From Bradyrhizobium sp. LTSP885 (GTDB lineage Bacteria > Pseudomonadota > Alphaproteobacteria > Rhizobiales > Xanthobacteraceae): DNA of 64,000 bases. The stretch is from contig NZ_JYMT01000042.1 in NCBI RefSeq assembly GCF_000938305.1, positions 985,130 to 1,049,129 of the forward strand, given 5' to 3'. Made by a program: the position numbers and the translations under genes. The notes under the pieces are model-generated. The model made no database searches and was not told the origin of the DNA. It was given only the letters and a program-made list of their open reading frames with translations. Below, piece by piece: positions 52,967 to 61,749 of the stretch (position 1 is its first letter; every line of letters starts with the position of its first letter).

Positions 52967-54962
52967 AGTGGATCAAATCTGACGCGATCATCGCCGCCTT
53001 CTGCTCCCAAGGCCCGGAATTCAGGATGAGCCCAGAGACTTTGCCCGCCGCATCTCTGACGAACGCGATCCTTGTATGATCTTCGTCGTCGACCGTGAAT
53101 TCATTGCTCGATGTCGCCACCAGTGGCGTCGCCTTGCCTTTCTCGAATTCGAGGATCGGCCAGGCCCCCACCGCCTCCGCAACCAGCTTGCCTTGCGCGA
53201 AGCGAACCTGAAGCTGGACCGCATTGGCGCGGCGGGCAGCTCTCACGACGCTGAGATCGGTTGCGTTGTCCTGGCCCTCGCGGACGATTTTAATCCTGAT
53301 CGTCGTGCCGGCCGGCCCTCGCAGCCTCGCCAGCGCCTCAGTGAGCGTAAGGCCCTTCAACGGCGTATCATCGAGTTGCGTGATGAGATCGCCCACCATC
53401 ACGCCGGCTCTGGTCGCGGGGGCGCCTGATGTCGGCTTGTTGATCCTCAGGCCTTCCGGCTCCATGGCGACGAAGGACTCGATGCCAAGCCATCCGTTCT
53501 TGCCGTCGGCCAGGCCTTGCCGGTCGCGCGAGCTCACCGAGGAGCCGAAGTCATAGGTCCCGACATAATCGGCGAGCGCTTCCGGGCTTACACCCGCCGG
53601 CGCCGCGGAAGCGGGCGGCTCGGGAATCGTCAATGCGCCATAGGTGAGATGATTGATCCCGGCATACATCACCGCGCCGCGCCCTTTGCTGCCGGGCGTC
53701 GCCTGGACCATCTGGAGGCCGATCAATTTCTCCGCCGGATCGATCCAGAAATAGGTGCCCCACAGTCCGGCCCAGGAAAAGCTTCCGGGCGCGCCCGGAA
53801 TCCAGCTGTAGACAGGATTGGTGCGGATGCCGAAGCCAAGTCCGAAGCTTGTTCCGGCGCGGCCGCCAACCTCGTCTCCGCCAAAGATTCTGACATCCGG
53901 CGACAATGCGGGCGTCGTCATCGCTTTCACCGCCTGCGCGCTGAGCACGCGTACGCCATCAAGCTCGCCGTCATTGAGAAGCATTTGGGAGAAGCGGAGG
54001 TAGTCGGGCGCGGTCGACACCAGGCCGCCGCCGCCGGAAAACAGTTTTGCTGGCGTCGTGACGTCCCAGATCGGCGGCCGTTCCGGCATCGGAGAATCGA
54101 CCAGACGGTCGAGCTTGTCCTTCGGCACGTAAAAGCCGGTGTCGACCATATGCAGCGGCGCGAAGATGCGACTCTGCATGAACTGGTCGAGCGGCTGTCC
54201 GGACGCCACTTCGACGACCCGGCCCAGCACGTCGGCGCTCCAGCCATATTCATGGACCTCGCCGGGTTGATGGGCGAGCGGCAGGCCAGCCAGGCTGGAC
54301 ACGAAATCCGCCAGCGTCTTGTCGCGTCGGTACGCGCCATTCCAGCCAAAGACCTTCCAGCCATAGATCGCGTGGATCGCGTGGATCGCGAATTCGGCGG
54401 TTGCGTTTGAAAGGCCGCGTTCCGGATAGGCAAAATCCATTTCCGGATAAATCAGACCGGACGTATGGCGCAGCAGGTCCCGGACCGTCATCGGGCGTTT
54501 GGGCGGATCGAGCCCGGCCTTGCCAGTGGCTAGGTCGATCGTCGCGACCCGCATATCCGCGAGCTCGGGCAGATAACGGCCGACTGATGCGTCGAGCTCG
54601 AGCTTGCCGTCATCGACCAGGATCATCGCGGCGACACTTGTCACCGGCTTGGTCATCGAGGCGATCCAGAAGATCGAATTCGTCTTCATCGGGACAGTCT
54701 TGGCGCGGTCCTGAAATCCGATGGCCTGCAGATAGGCCAGCTTGCCGCCCTTGGCGATGGCGACGACTGCGCCAGGAAGGAGGCCGTCCGACGGCGGGAA
54801 GGAAGCGAAGCGCGCTTCGTACCAGGGCGCGATCCGCGCCAGGCGCGCGGCCGAGAATCCCAGACTTTTGGCATCGCCCGGCGCCGCGAGGTCATCGGCG
54901 AGCGCCGCGCCCGATAGGCAAAGCGCGATGGCAACCGTCCATATCGATGCGATGCGTTTCAT
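52965..54962 (-). CDS. Exported serine hydrolase (beta-lactamase fold) fused to a PDZ domain
   Basis: 665 aa. A signal peptide (ASIWTVAIALCLSGAALADD) precedes the class C beta-lactamase domain with SMTK at 102-105 and the EYGWSADVLGRVVEV second motif. From about residue 490 a PDZ domain follows (INKPTSGAPATRAGVMVGDL, ITQLDDTPLKGLTLTEALAR), then a C-terminal region of the DUF3471-like type. PDZ fusions are uncommon in this hydrolase group and suggest protein or peptide substrates in the periplasm. Confidence 0.9.
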   Translation of the reverse strand: MKRIASIWTVAIALCLSGAALADDLAAPGDAKSLGFSAARLARIAPWYEARFASFPPSDGLLPGAVVAIAKGGKLAYLQAIGFQDRAKTVPMKTNSIFWIASMTKPVTSVAAMILVDDGKLELDASVGRYLPELADMRVATIDLATGKAGLDPPKRPMTVRDLLRHTSGLIYPEMDFAYPERGLSNATAEFAIHAIHAIYGWKVFGWNGAYRRDKTLADFVSSLAGLPLAHQPGEVHEYGWSADVLGRVVEVASGQPLDQFMQSRIFAPLHMVDTGFYVPKDKLDRLVDSPMPERPPIWDVTTPAKLFSGGGGLVSTAPDYLRFSQMLLNDGELDGVRVLSAQAVKAMTTPALSPDVRIFGGDEVGGRAGTSFGLGFGIRTNPVYSWIPGAPGSFSWAGLWGTYFWIDPAEKLIGLQMVQATPGSKGRGAVMYAGINHLTYGALTIPEPPASAAPAGVSPEALADYVGTYDFGSSVSSRDRQGLADGKNGWLGIESFVAMEPEGLRINKPTSGAPATRAGVMVGDLITQLDDTPLKGLTLTEALARLRGPAGTTIRIKIVREGQDNATDLSVVRAARRANAVQLQVRFAQGKLVAEAVGAWPILEFEKGKATPLVATSSNEFTVDDEDHTRIAFVRDAAGKVSGLILNSGPWEQKAAMIASDLIH

Positions 54963-55040
54963 CCCGACGTCTCCGCCATGACCACAGCCGCGGGAGAATC
55001 TATCCGATATTTTCCGTGCGCTCTCGCCGGGTCCGGAATT

Positions 55041-55077
55041 CGGCTGGCCGATTCCTCAGCCCGGCTGGCCGATTCCT
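55041..55077. repeat. 16-bp direct repeat at the 3' end of the AraC gene
   Basis: CGGCTGGCCGATTCCT occurs at 55041-55056 and 55062-55077. The second copy covers the last codons of the AraC-type gene and the first lies just after its stop: a local duplication. Confidence 0.85.
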
Positions 55078-56225
55078 GGGTCATCATCCGGTTTGCCCGG
55101 CCGGGACGCCTGCTTAGCGAGCGCAAGGCGCCGGAATTCGGTGGGGGTCAGGTCGGTGGCCGCCTTGAAGGCCCGGTTGAACGGGCCGATCGACTGGAAT
55201 CCGGCGTCCATCGCGATCGTCAGCACCGGCACCTGCTTTTGTCCGGAATCGGCCAGGGCCGTACTGGCATCCTCAATCCGGTAGTGATTGAGGAAAGCAT
55301 TGAAGTTGCGGTGCCCCAGCCCTTCATTGATCAACTGCCGCAGCCGGTATTCCTGAACGCCGAGCTCGGCGGACAACGAGCCGATGGTCAGTCCTTCGCG
55401 CCGATAGGCGCGCTCCACGGTCATCAGCCGTTGCAGCCGGCGCAACAATTCCGGGTCGACTGCGGGGGGCATGTCCTGTCCAGGTGCCACAGCGCTGGTC
55501 TCGCCCGGAACCCTGTGCGTGGTCGGCAGAAGGGCGGATGCCTGCTGCATTCTGGCCGCCTGAAACAGGCTCCATCCACTGAGGCTCAGCAGCACCCACA
55601 GCCCGACCGCGTTGGCGAGACTCCAAACGGAGGAGCCAGAAACCGAGGCGGCCCAAAGGCCCTGAAAAAACCCTGCGACGCTGTAGGTCACCGCGCCGAC
55701 CAGTACGACGGCGCGCAACCGCCGCCGTCCGGCCACCAGGTCCAGTCGCCATGTCGCGAGTGTCTGCGCCGCAGCCAAGAGAGCGAGGCCGAGATAGACC
55801 AACGCCAGCGGTCGATCGAGGTCGCCTCTGAGCACGCCTCTTGCGGGCCAGAGGTCAAACAATTGCGTGCCGACAATGGCGACCAGCAAGGCGCCATGCC
55901 AGGGCCGCAGCACGAATTCGTCATCGAAGGTCGCGCGCGCCCAGAGCCAGAGCAGGACCGCCCCGCTGCTGGACAGGGCGGCCAGGATCAGGGCCCAATA
56001 GGGCCACGGCCGCGGAAATCCCGGCGCCTCGGAAATCGCGGAGGCCGCGACGGCGATCAGCAGCGCGGCGCTCAGACGCGCCGCCGTGTCCCTGCGGTCG
56101 CGCAGCAACACGCCTGCGATCAGCAACGCCAATCCGACGGCAGCGCCCCGACAACCCAGATCGATCGCTATCAACGCGCTGCTGCTCACGATCGGGATCA
56201 CTCCATCCGGAAGTCTGGAGGACAA
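55056..56225 (-). CDS. Membrane-bound AraC-family regulator (7 TM + HTH)
   Basis: 389 aa. About seven membrane segments (AVGLALLIAGVLLRD; WALILAALSSSGAVLLWLWA; PLALVYLGLALLAAAQTLAT; AVGLWVLLSLSGWSLF) precede a C-terminal HTH_AraC domain (LTIGSLSAELGVQEYRLRQL; VLTIAMDAGFQSIGPFNRAF; DLTPTEFRRLAL). It transmits an extracellular or membrane signal to DNA. It lies just upstream of the serine hydrolase-PDZ gene on the same strand and is its probable regulator. Confidence 0.9.
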   Translation of the reverse strand: MSSRLPDGVIPIVSSSALIAIDLGCRGAAVGLALLIAGVLLRDRRDTAARLSAALLIAVAASAISEAPGFPRPWPYWALILAALSSSGAVLLWLWARATFDDEFVLRPWHGALLVAIVGTQLFDLWPARGVLRGDLDRPLALVYLGLALLAAAQTLATWRLDLVAGRRRLRAVVLVGAVTYSVAGFFQGLWAASVSGSSVWSLANAVGLWVLLSLSGWSLFQAARMQQASALLPTTHRVPGETSAVAPGQDMPPAVDPELLRRLQRLMTVERAYRREGLTIGSLSAELGVQEYRLRQLINEGLGHRNFNAFLNHYRIEDASTALADSGQKQVPVLTIAMDAGFQSIGPFNRAFKAATDLTPTEFRRLALAKQASRPGKPDDDPGIGQPG

Positions 56226-56291
56226 GGCTTACAGGGGAAGGCTTCGGCGCATCAAGCGCTGCGTCGAAGCTGGCCGCCGGCGCTTCGCCGC

Positions 56292-56525
56292 CTAGCTGCC
56301 GAGGATGTCGTGAACTTCGAGCGGCTTGTCGACCTGATTGAACCACTCGGCCCGGTTGGCGGCGCGGCGGCGGCCGCGCTCGTCGAACGGGAGCTTGAGC
56401 TGGCGCAGCAGGCTCATGACCTCCTCGCGCGCGGTGACATGGCCCATGCGCGGGCGCCGGCCCAGCGTCGCCTCGTCGATGTCGTCGAGCGCGGTCAGGC
56501 CGCGCGGAATTGGGGAGGTCGACAT
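56292..56525 (-). pseudogene. Truncated copy of the mipZ 3' end fused to an FMN-reductase-like fragment
   Basis: A 77-codon frame whose residues from PRGLTALDDIDE onward match the last 68 residues of the intact MipZ at 60607 with few changes (A for V, R for S, F for L, N for S, V for I), then LGS before the stop. The first residues, read with the upstream bases as GGDFMSTSPI, resemble GGADFMLTSPMG of the FMN reductase at 57319. It lacks the ATPase motifs and is a recombination remnant rather than a functional gene, although it could still be translated. Confidence 0.85.
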
Positions 56526-56545
56526 GAAGTCGCCACCGGGACCTG

Positions 56546-57178
56546 TCAGGGCTTCACGAACCGATAGACGAAGCGATCGGTCTCACCCTTGATCGACGGA
56601 TCGAACACCTTGATCGAGTGCGGATCGTCCTTGTTCGCGAGCATGCTGCTTTCCGCGTCCAGCACGAAGCCGGCCGCCTCCACCTCCTCGCGAACGGATG
56701 CAGGCTCAATCCGATGCAGCGACTGGGCGTCGCTCGTGCCCGCCCCGACGGCGGCGGCGTGGTCTACGATGACGTAGGACCCACCGCGCTTCAGCCGCTC
56801 GTAGACAGCTCGATTGAATTGGGCCGCTGTCGCGCCCCTGGCCCGGATCAGCGCAGTGTGGAGATCGTGGTAGAACAGGTGCAGCCACAGGACATCCGAT
56901 GATTTCGTGGCCTCCGGCATCGCGACGAGGTCCGCTGAGACGGCTTCGACGTTCTCTCGGCCCGGCTCCTTCGCGAGCGTCCGCATGCGGCCGACCTGAT
57001 CGTTCTTTAAGTCGGCGATTTCGGTCGGCACGAAGCTGAAGACCCGTCCTTCGGGCCCCACGACGTCGGAGAACAGGCGCGTCCAGTCGCCGTCGCCTGG
57101 GTAAACGTCAATGACGATGGAGCCCGCATCTACACGTGCGAACCGGATCAACTCGGATAGCTTGGATTGGTCGTACAT
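56546..57178 (-). CDS. Class I SAM-dependent methyltransferase (COG4798-like)
   Basis: 210 aa from ATG 57178 (GGAGA before it). SAM motif I is VIDVYPGDGDWTRLF; then GRVFSFVPTEIADLKNDQVG and RLKRGGSYVIVDHAAAVGAG. It resembles predicted methyltransferases of COG4798. Upstream in-frame codons to 57355 are not supported. Last gene of the accessory block before the mipZ remnant. Confidence 0.88.
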   Translation of the reverse strand: MYDQSKLSELIRFARVDAGSIVIDVYPGDGDWTRLFSDVVGPEGRVFSFVPTEIADLKNDQVGRMRTLAKEPGRENVEAVSADLVAMPEATKSSDVLWLHLFYHDLHTALIRARGATAAQFNRAVYERLKRGGSYVIVDHAAAVGAGTSDAQSLHRIEPASVREEVEAAGFVLDAESSMLANKDDPHSIKVFDPSIKGETDRFVYRFVKP

Positions 57179-57318
57179 TGGGATCTCCGTTGCGGTTGGG
57201 CATTCGACGAGCGCGCGGCGTGCGAGAGGCGATGCATGGCTGATCCACCGTCTACCCGATGGCCGCAGATGGCCAGCGCTACGCCGCCAGCTCGTTCGGG
57301 TCGCGCCGCTATAAACTT

Positions 57319-57906
57319 TTAAGCGGCTTTCGCCGCCATCGTCGCGTGGGCCCACCAGACGAGTTCATCCAAAGCCGACTTCGTGGAGGCAAGCAGGTGT
57401 GCCTCGATGTCTTCGATGGGCTTGTTTGCACCCATCGGGGAGGTCAACATGAAATCGGCACCACCAATGTTGACGGTGGCGGCGGTCGAAACCATTCGCA
57501 GCGCACTCGTGATTTGACGTAGATGCTCAATCGCCCGCGCCGCTCCGGCCCCGCCGTAACCAATGGCAGTGAACGGCTTCCGTCCCCACTCCTTATAGGC
57601 TTGGTCGAGTGCATTCTTCAGCACACCCGTGACCGAGCTGTTGTATTCGGCCACCACGAAAACGAAGCCGTCGTATCGGGCGAGTGTCTTCTGCCAGCGT
57701 AATGTCTCGGCGTTCTTGCTGGGCGTCGACATAGGCGGCCCCTTCTCATCGAAGAAGGGCATCGGATGGTCGCGAAGGTCGACAAGCTCCGCCTCGATGT
57801 CGTCACGGGCCTGGGTCTGTTTCAGCATCCAGCCAGCGGCCTTGTCGGCGTACCGACCGGGCCGGGTCGAGCCAATCACGATGGCGATACGGGGTTTGGT
57901 GGTCAC
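57319..57906 (-). CDS. NADPH-dependent FMN reductase family protein
   Basis: 195 aa from GTG 57906 (GAGG seven bases upstream, overlapping the upstream gene's stop by four bases). Flavodoxin-like fold: IAIVIGSTRPGRYADKAAGW (phosphate loop), PFFDEKGPPM, VFVVAEYNSSVTGVLKNALD and AIGYGGAGAARAIEHLR. It reduces FMN or quinones with NADPH. The segment GGADFMLTSPMG has a shadow at the mipZ remnant at 56510-56545. Confidence 0.92.
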   Translation of the reverse strand: MTTKPRIAIVIGSTRPGRYADKAAGWMLKQTQARDDIEAELVDLRDHPMPFFDEKGPPMSTPSKNAETLRWQKTLARYDGFVFVVAEYNSSVTGVLKNALDQAYKEWGRKPFTAIGYGGAGAARAIEHLRQITSALRMVSTAATVNIGGADFMLTSPMGANKPIEDIEAHLLASTKSALDELVWWAHATMAAKAA

Positions 57907-58337
57907 GATAACCTCATATCTTTTTCGCCAAGTTGCTGCAGCATTGCGGACGGCAAGTTGTAGCAATGAAAAGAACTAACCTTCCCACTCTCGACGTGGA
58001 AAACATCGCAACACGGAACATCTATTGCCTTGCCCGTGGGAGCTAGAGTTCCAGAAGCAAGGGGCATCTCACCTTTATGCGTTCCCCGAACTGCGAGTTC
58101 GACAACGACGACGTTCTCCGCGACGTAGATGCTAAGTAACTCACGGTGAAGGTCGGGGAATGCACTTGCTAAGCGGGCAATGGAGTCGCCAATGGCCTTC
58201 CCGCGGAACTTCGTGCCGGAAGCCATATCCAACATGTATCCTTCGTCAGAGAACATGGAGACAAACTTCTGCGTATCTATTCCTTGCCCCTCTCCGTAGG
58301 TGTAGAGCTTTCTGATAAGCTTTTCATGATCGAGCAT
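57903..58337 (-). CDS. NTF2-like (SnoaL) protein
   Basis: 144 aa. Small cone-shaped fold: EKLIRKLYTYGEGQGIDTQK, FVSMFSDEGYMLDMASGTKF and VFHVESGKVSSFHCYNL. Ketosteroid-isomerase/SnoaL-type enzyme or ligand-binding protein; substrate unknown. Its stop overlaps the FMN reductase start. Base composition is clearly lower in GC than the core genes (32 of 60 in 58021-58080). Confidence 0.85.
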   Translation of the reverse strand: MLDHEKLIRKLYTYGEGQGIDTQKFVSMFSDEGYMLDMASGTKFRGKAIGDSIARLASAFPDLHRELLSIYVAENVVVVELAVRGTHKGEMPLASGTLAPTGKAIDVPCCDVFHVESGKVSSFHCYNLPSAMLQQLGEKDMRLS

Positions 58338-58405
58338 AATCGATCCTCTCTGGAGTTGGTTACCTCCATTGGTGCTTCGGCAAGGCGTTGCCGCTGTTCA
58401 ACGTA

Positions 58406-58864
58406 TCAGCTGACTTTACGAATCGTTTCGTGTGGTACCGGTTTCGATGTGCGAGGGCCTGGGCTCGCATCCATCTCGGAGGCCCGCGCCAGTGCTTGCG
58501 TGTCGACATATTCCTGGATATTCGTCACTTTGCCACTTCGAACGGTAATGGCGAAAATCCAATCGTCCTTGAACGTCTTATTCGTGGCTTTGATTTTCCC
58601 CTTAGCGACGCCGACGACCAGAACCCGGTCTCCCTGCGCTACGTATTCGGAGGGCTCTGTTGAAGTTTCAACCGTTTCGGAAGCCTTCTGAAGCAAAGCC
58701 ATCAATCCCGCGTGCCCGCGATACGTTCCGGCCAGCGGCCAGTCCTTTCCCGGAATGATCCACTCAATATCTTCGGCAGACAACGCCAGCAGCCCTTGCT
58801 TATCGCCGCGGCCCATTGCTGCAAAAAAATCCTTCACAACCTGTACATTCTTCTCGATGCTCAT
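58406..58864 (-). CDS. NTF2-like (SnoaL/limonene-epoxide-hydrolase-like) protein
   Basis: 152 aa. NVQVVKDFFAAMGRGDKQGL, LSAEDIEWIIPGKDWPLAGT and VRSGKVTNIQEYVDTQALAR are typical of the SnoaL superfamily. It is a paralogue-like neighbour of the protein at 57903, 68 bp upstream; probably the same operon. Confidence 0.88.
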   Translation of the reverse strand: MSIEKNVQVVKDFFAAMGRGDKQGLLALSAEDIEWIIPGKDWPLAGTYRGHAGLMALLQKASETVETSTEPSEYVAQGDRVLVVGVAKGKIKATNKTFKDDWIFAITVRSGKVTNIQEYVDTQALARASEMDASPGPRTSKPVPHETIRKVS

Positions 58865-58948
58865 TGAAGTCTCTCCTCTTCCTTACTTCGGTTCGTCTCC
58901 GATCTACTCTATTGCTTTCACTGTTAGCGACCGGCCGGGCGTGGCGTG

Positions 58949-59683
58949 TCAGAGTTGCGCCAGGCCGCCGTCGACGGCGACCTCGCTGGCGGTCATGAAG
59001 CTGCTGTCCGACGATGCAAGAAAGGCAGCCGCTGCCGCAATCTCCGACGGATCGGCCATGCGCTGGAGCGGAGTCATCGAGGCGTAGACCTTCTGGCCCT
59101 CCTCGCCGAGCGCTGCCTTCGCGAGTTCGGTCGCAGTCGCCCCGGGCGACAGCACGTTTACCCGGATGCCGGTGCCCTTCAGGTCCTCCGCCCAGGTGCG
59201 CGCGAGGTTGCGCACTGCCGCTTTGCTCGCGCTGTAGGCGCTCATTCCAGGGGCGCCCGTGGTGCCGGCGCTCGATCCAGTCAGGATGATCGAACCGCCC
59301 TGGCCCATCAGTGGCAGCGCCTTCTGGACCGTGAAGATCGTACCCTTCACATTGGTGTCGAAGGTTTCGTCAATGTGCTTGGCGGTGATCTTGCCGAGCG
59401 GAAGCGGGCTTCCCGCCCCGGCATTGGCTAAGACAATGTCGAGGGTCCCGCGCTCGGCCTTCACCGCCGCGTAGAGTCGGTCAAGGTCGGCCAGATCGGA
59501 GACTGAGCCCTTCACCGCGCGGGCATTGGGCCCAAGGTCGGCCACAGCAGCGTCGAGCGCCTCCTGCCGGCGGCCGAAGATGAAGACGAAGGCGCCCTCC
59601 TCGATGAAGCGCTTTGCTGCGGCACGGCCGATGCCGGTAGCGCCGCCCGTGATGACGGCGGTCTTTCCATTCAATCTGGTCAT
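58949..59683 (-). CDS. SDR-family oxidoreductase
   Basis: 244 aa from ATG 59683 (GAAGGA upstream). TGGATGIG cofactor motif, LANAGAGSPLP, catalytic Ser (TGSSAG) and YSASK. Ends EVAVDGGLAQL. Only moderately like the SDR at 3459. First gene of the accessory redox block. Confidence 0.92.
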   Translation of the reverse strand: MTRLNGKTAVITGGATGIGRAAAKRFIEEGAFVFIFGRRQEALDAAVADLGPNARAVKGSVSDLADLDRLYAAVKAERGTLDIVLANAGAGSPLPLGKITAKHIDETFDTNVKGTIFTVQKALPLMGQGGSIILTGSSAGTTGAPGMSAYSASKAAVRNLARTWAEDLKGTGIRVNVLSPGATATELAKAALGEEGQKVYASMTPLQRMADPSEIAAAAAFLASSDSSFMTASEVAVDGGLAQL

Positions 59684-60606
59684 GTCGTGCATCCTTCGTT
59701 TCGCCATCTCGGGTCTTTGGCTGTCCCCCCGAGAGCCTCAACATGGGTTCGCTGAAGTCAGGCGGTGAGTGCGGAAGCGCGCACATTGGTGGTGCAAAAT
59801 CGATCCGGCTGGATGATTGACGCCAGCCGCGACGATCGGTGTCCGCCGTTCGGAATTGGGGCGCGCTCGTCGACATAGGCTATGATTACCGCCCGTACTG
59901 CCTGCTGCGCGGCGCTGCTCCATTCCTGAAGAAGAGAGGCGGGGCGCATACTGGCGTTCTCATCACCGATAGATTCCGAGGGCCGCGCGGTGATGAGCTT
60001 AGTCTGGCATTTACGCTACCGCACAGATGGTCGATTTTGCTCACATTGGGAAAGTGATGACTCGAAATTCGCAGACAGGTGCTCCGTATCACTAAGGTGG
60101 CGCGGTGCAGTTCAGAGCAGCCCTGCCAGGTGCTCCGTGGCGCGACCTGCCCGAGACCTATGGTCCCCGCACCACACGTTACAATCGCTTCGTGCGGTGG
60201 CGGCGGGCTGGCGTCCGGAACCGGATCATGGATGCGCTGGCCGCCGGTCATGATGCGGCAGATGCGCAGGCTAAGCGCCCCCGCCCCGTGCCGCGCGGGT
60301 GTTTGGTACAAACTCGTCCGCGACTGCGACGTGATGATCTGGCGGCAATCGGAGCCGCAGCCTGGCCCGTGGAGCGTTGGGGAAGAAGCGTCTGCGCTAT
60401 TTCGGAATAATGGAATTGTGCATCTGAGTTGCCCGGCATGTCAAGTTGCTTGTTGAATGCAGGCAGCCGCCAGCTACTTTGCATGGGGTTGTTTTCGATG
60501 TTTTGGCAGCTCGCACCTTCGAGTCTCACATCAGGGGTGCAGTCCAGCACTGTCGCCGCAATCGAAGACCCGAAGACCCGCATTCGCGCCAACCCGACGC
60601 CCAGCC
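59684..60606. other. Gene-poor region with an IS5-type remnant
   Basis: About 920 bp between the SDR gene and mipZ. The only coding trace is the transposase fragment at 60105. The rest has mixed composition, short frames on both strands and no ribosome sites. Confidence 0.6.
60105..60262 (+). pseudogene. IS5-family transposase fragment
   Basis: GAPWRDLPETYGPRTTRYNR followed by FVRWRRAGVRNRIMDALAAG and HDAAD is a typical N-terminal segment of IS5/IS427-group transposases (GAPWRDLPERYG...). The catalytic DDE part is missing and the frame soon degenerates. It lies 345 bp from the mipZ stop, at the edge of the accessory block. Confidence 0.8.
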
Positions 60607-61524
60607 TCAGATGATGTCGTGAATTTCGAGCGGCTTGTCGACCTGGCTGAACCATTCGGCCCGGTTGGCGGCCCGGCGCCGGCCGCGCTCGTCGAGCGGC
60701 AGCTTGAGCTGGCGCAAGAGGCTCATGACCTCCTCGCGCGCGGTGACATGGCCCATGCTCGGGCGTCTGCCGAGCGTGACCTCGTCAATGTCGTCGAGCG
60801 CGGTCAGGCCGCGCGGAAAGAATTCGCGATAGACCACCCGCTCGGCAAAGCCGTCGACCGAACGGAACCCGAGTTGCAGCGACAATTGCTTGAGGCCATC
60901 GGCGACCAGCTGCTTGTTGCGCGAGCCGAGCATCGACAGCCGGTTGCGGACCACGATCCAGTCGGTCGAGGCGCCGTCGATCTGGCGGCGCTTGCGCCTG
61001 ACGTCGCGCACCATCTCCGCATAATGGCTCTCGCCGGTAACCGCATAGTTCGCCGGATCGACCGTGCCCAGCACGTCGAAATCGAGGAAGCTGTCGTTGA
61101 TCGGCGTCACCAGCGTGTCGGCCATCGAATGCGCCAGCCGCATCAGATAGCTGTCCGCCCCAGGCGTATCGATGACGATGAAATCATAGGCGCGTTCCAC
61201 CGCGCTCACCGCTTCCATGAATTGTTGGAACTCGGCGTTCTCGTTCTCCTCGATCTGCATCGTCTCGCCATACGTGATGCAGGTGTGCACGGGGAGTTCG
61301 AGATCGAGCCCGGAGCGGCGCGCCCAGGCCCGGCGGTTGTTGATGTAACGGGTGAAGCTTTGCTGGCGGCAGTCGAGATCGATGCTGGCGACGCGCTGTC
61401 CGGCCTTCATCAGGGCGACAGCGATATGCAGGGCGGTGGTCGACTTGCCCGAACCGCCCTTCTCGTTGCCCAGCACAACGACATGTGCGGAGCCGGATTG
61501 ACCCTGACTGGCCTGCACTAACAT
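60607..61524 (-). CDS. mipZ: Division plane positioning ATPase MipZ
   Basis: 305 aa ParA/MinD-like ATPase. Deviant Walker A GNEKGGSGKST with Lys22 and Lys27, VASIDLDCRQQSFTRYINNR typical of MipZ, and DFIVIDTPGADSYLM as Walker B. MipZ binds ParB at the poles and inhibits FtsZ ring formation away from midcell. The gene is intact; its 3' end is duplicated at 56292. A poorly conserved spacer of 225 bp separates it from panC. Confidence 0.95.
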   Translation of the reverse strand: MLVQASQGQSGSAHVVVLGNEKGGSGKSTTALHIAVALMKAGQRVASIDLDCRQQSFTRYINNRRAWARRSGLDLELPVHTCITYGETMQIEENENAEFQQFMEAVSAVERAYDFIVIDTPGADSYLMRLAHSMADTLVTPINDSFLDFDVLGTVDPANYAVTGESHYAEMVRDVRRKRRQIDGASTDWIVVRNRLSMLGSRNKQLVADGLKQLSLQLGFRSVDGFAERVVYREFFPRGLTALDDIDEVTLGRRPSMGHVTAREEVMSLLRQLKLPLDERGRRRAANRAEWFSQVDKPLEIHDII

Positions 61525-61749
61525 GACTCAACCCCCGGCAATATCTTCAAATCGCGCGCGGCTACGGTCAAGTGAAATGCATCACAGCGATACGAAATCA
61601 ATCGTTGCCGTCCTTAATCATGAATCGCACAAGCTAAACGGCCGCGTCGATCGCGCCGGTTTGCCGGCAATGCTTCGGCCTTGGCAAACTCCGCCAGCCT
61701 GCCGAACGCCAACTCTCCCACCCAGCTTTGCTCACGAGATCGAGACCAG

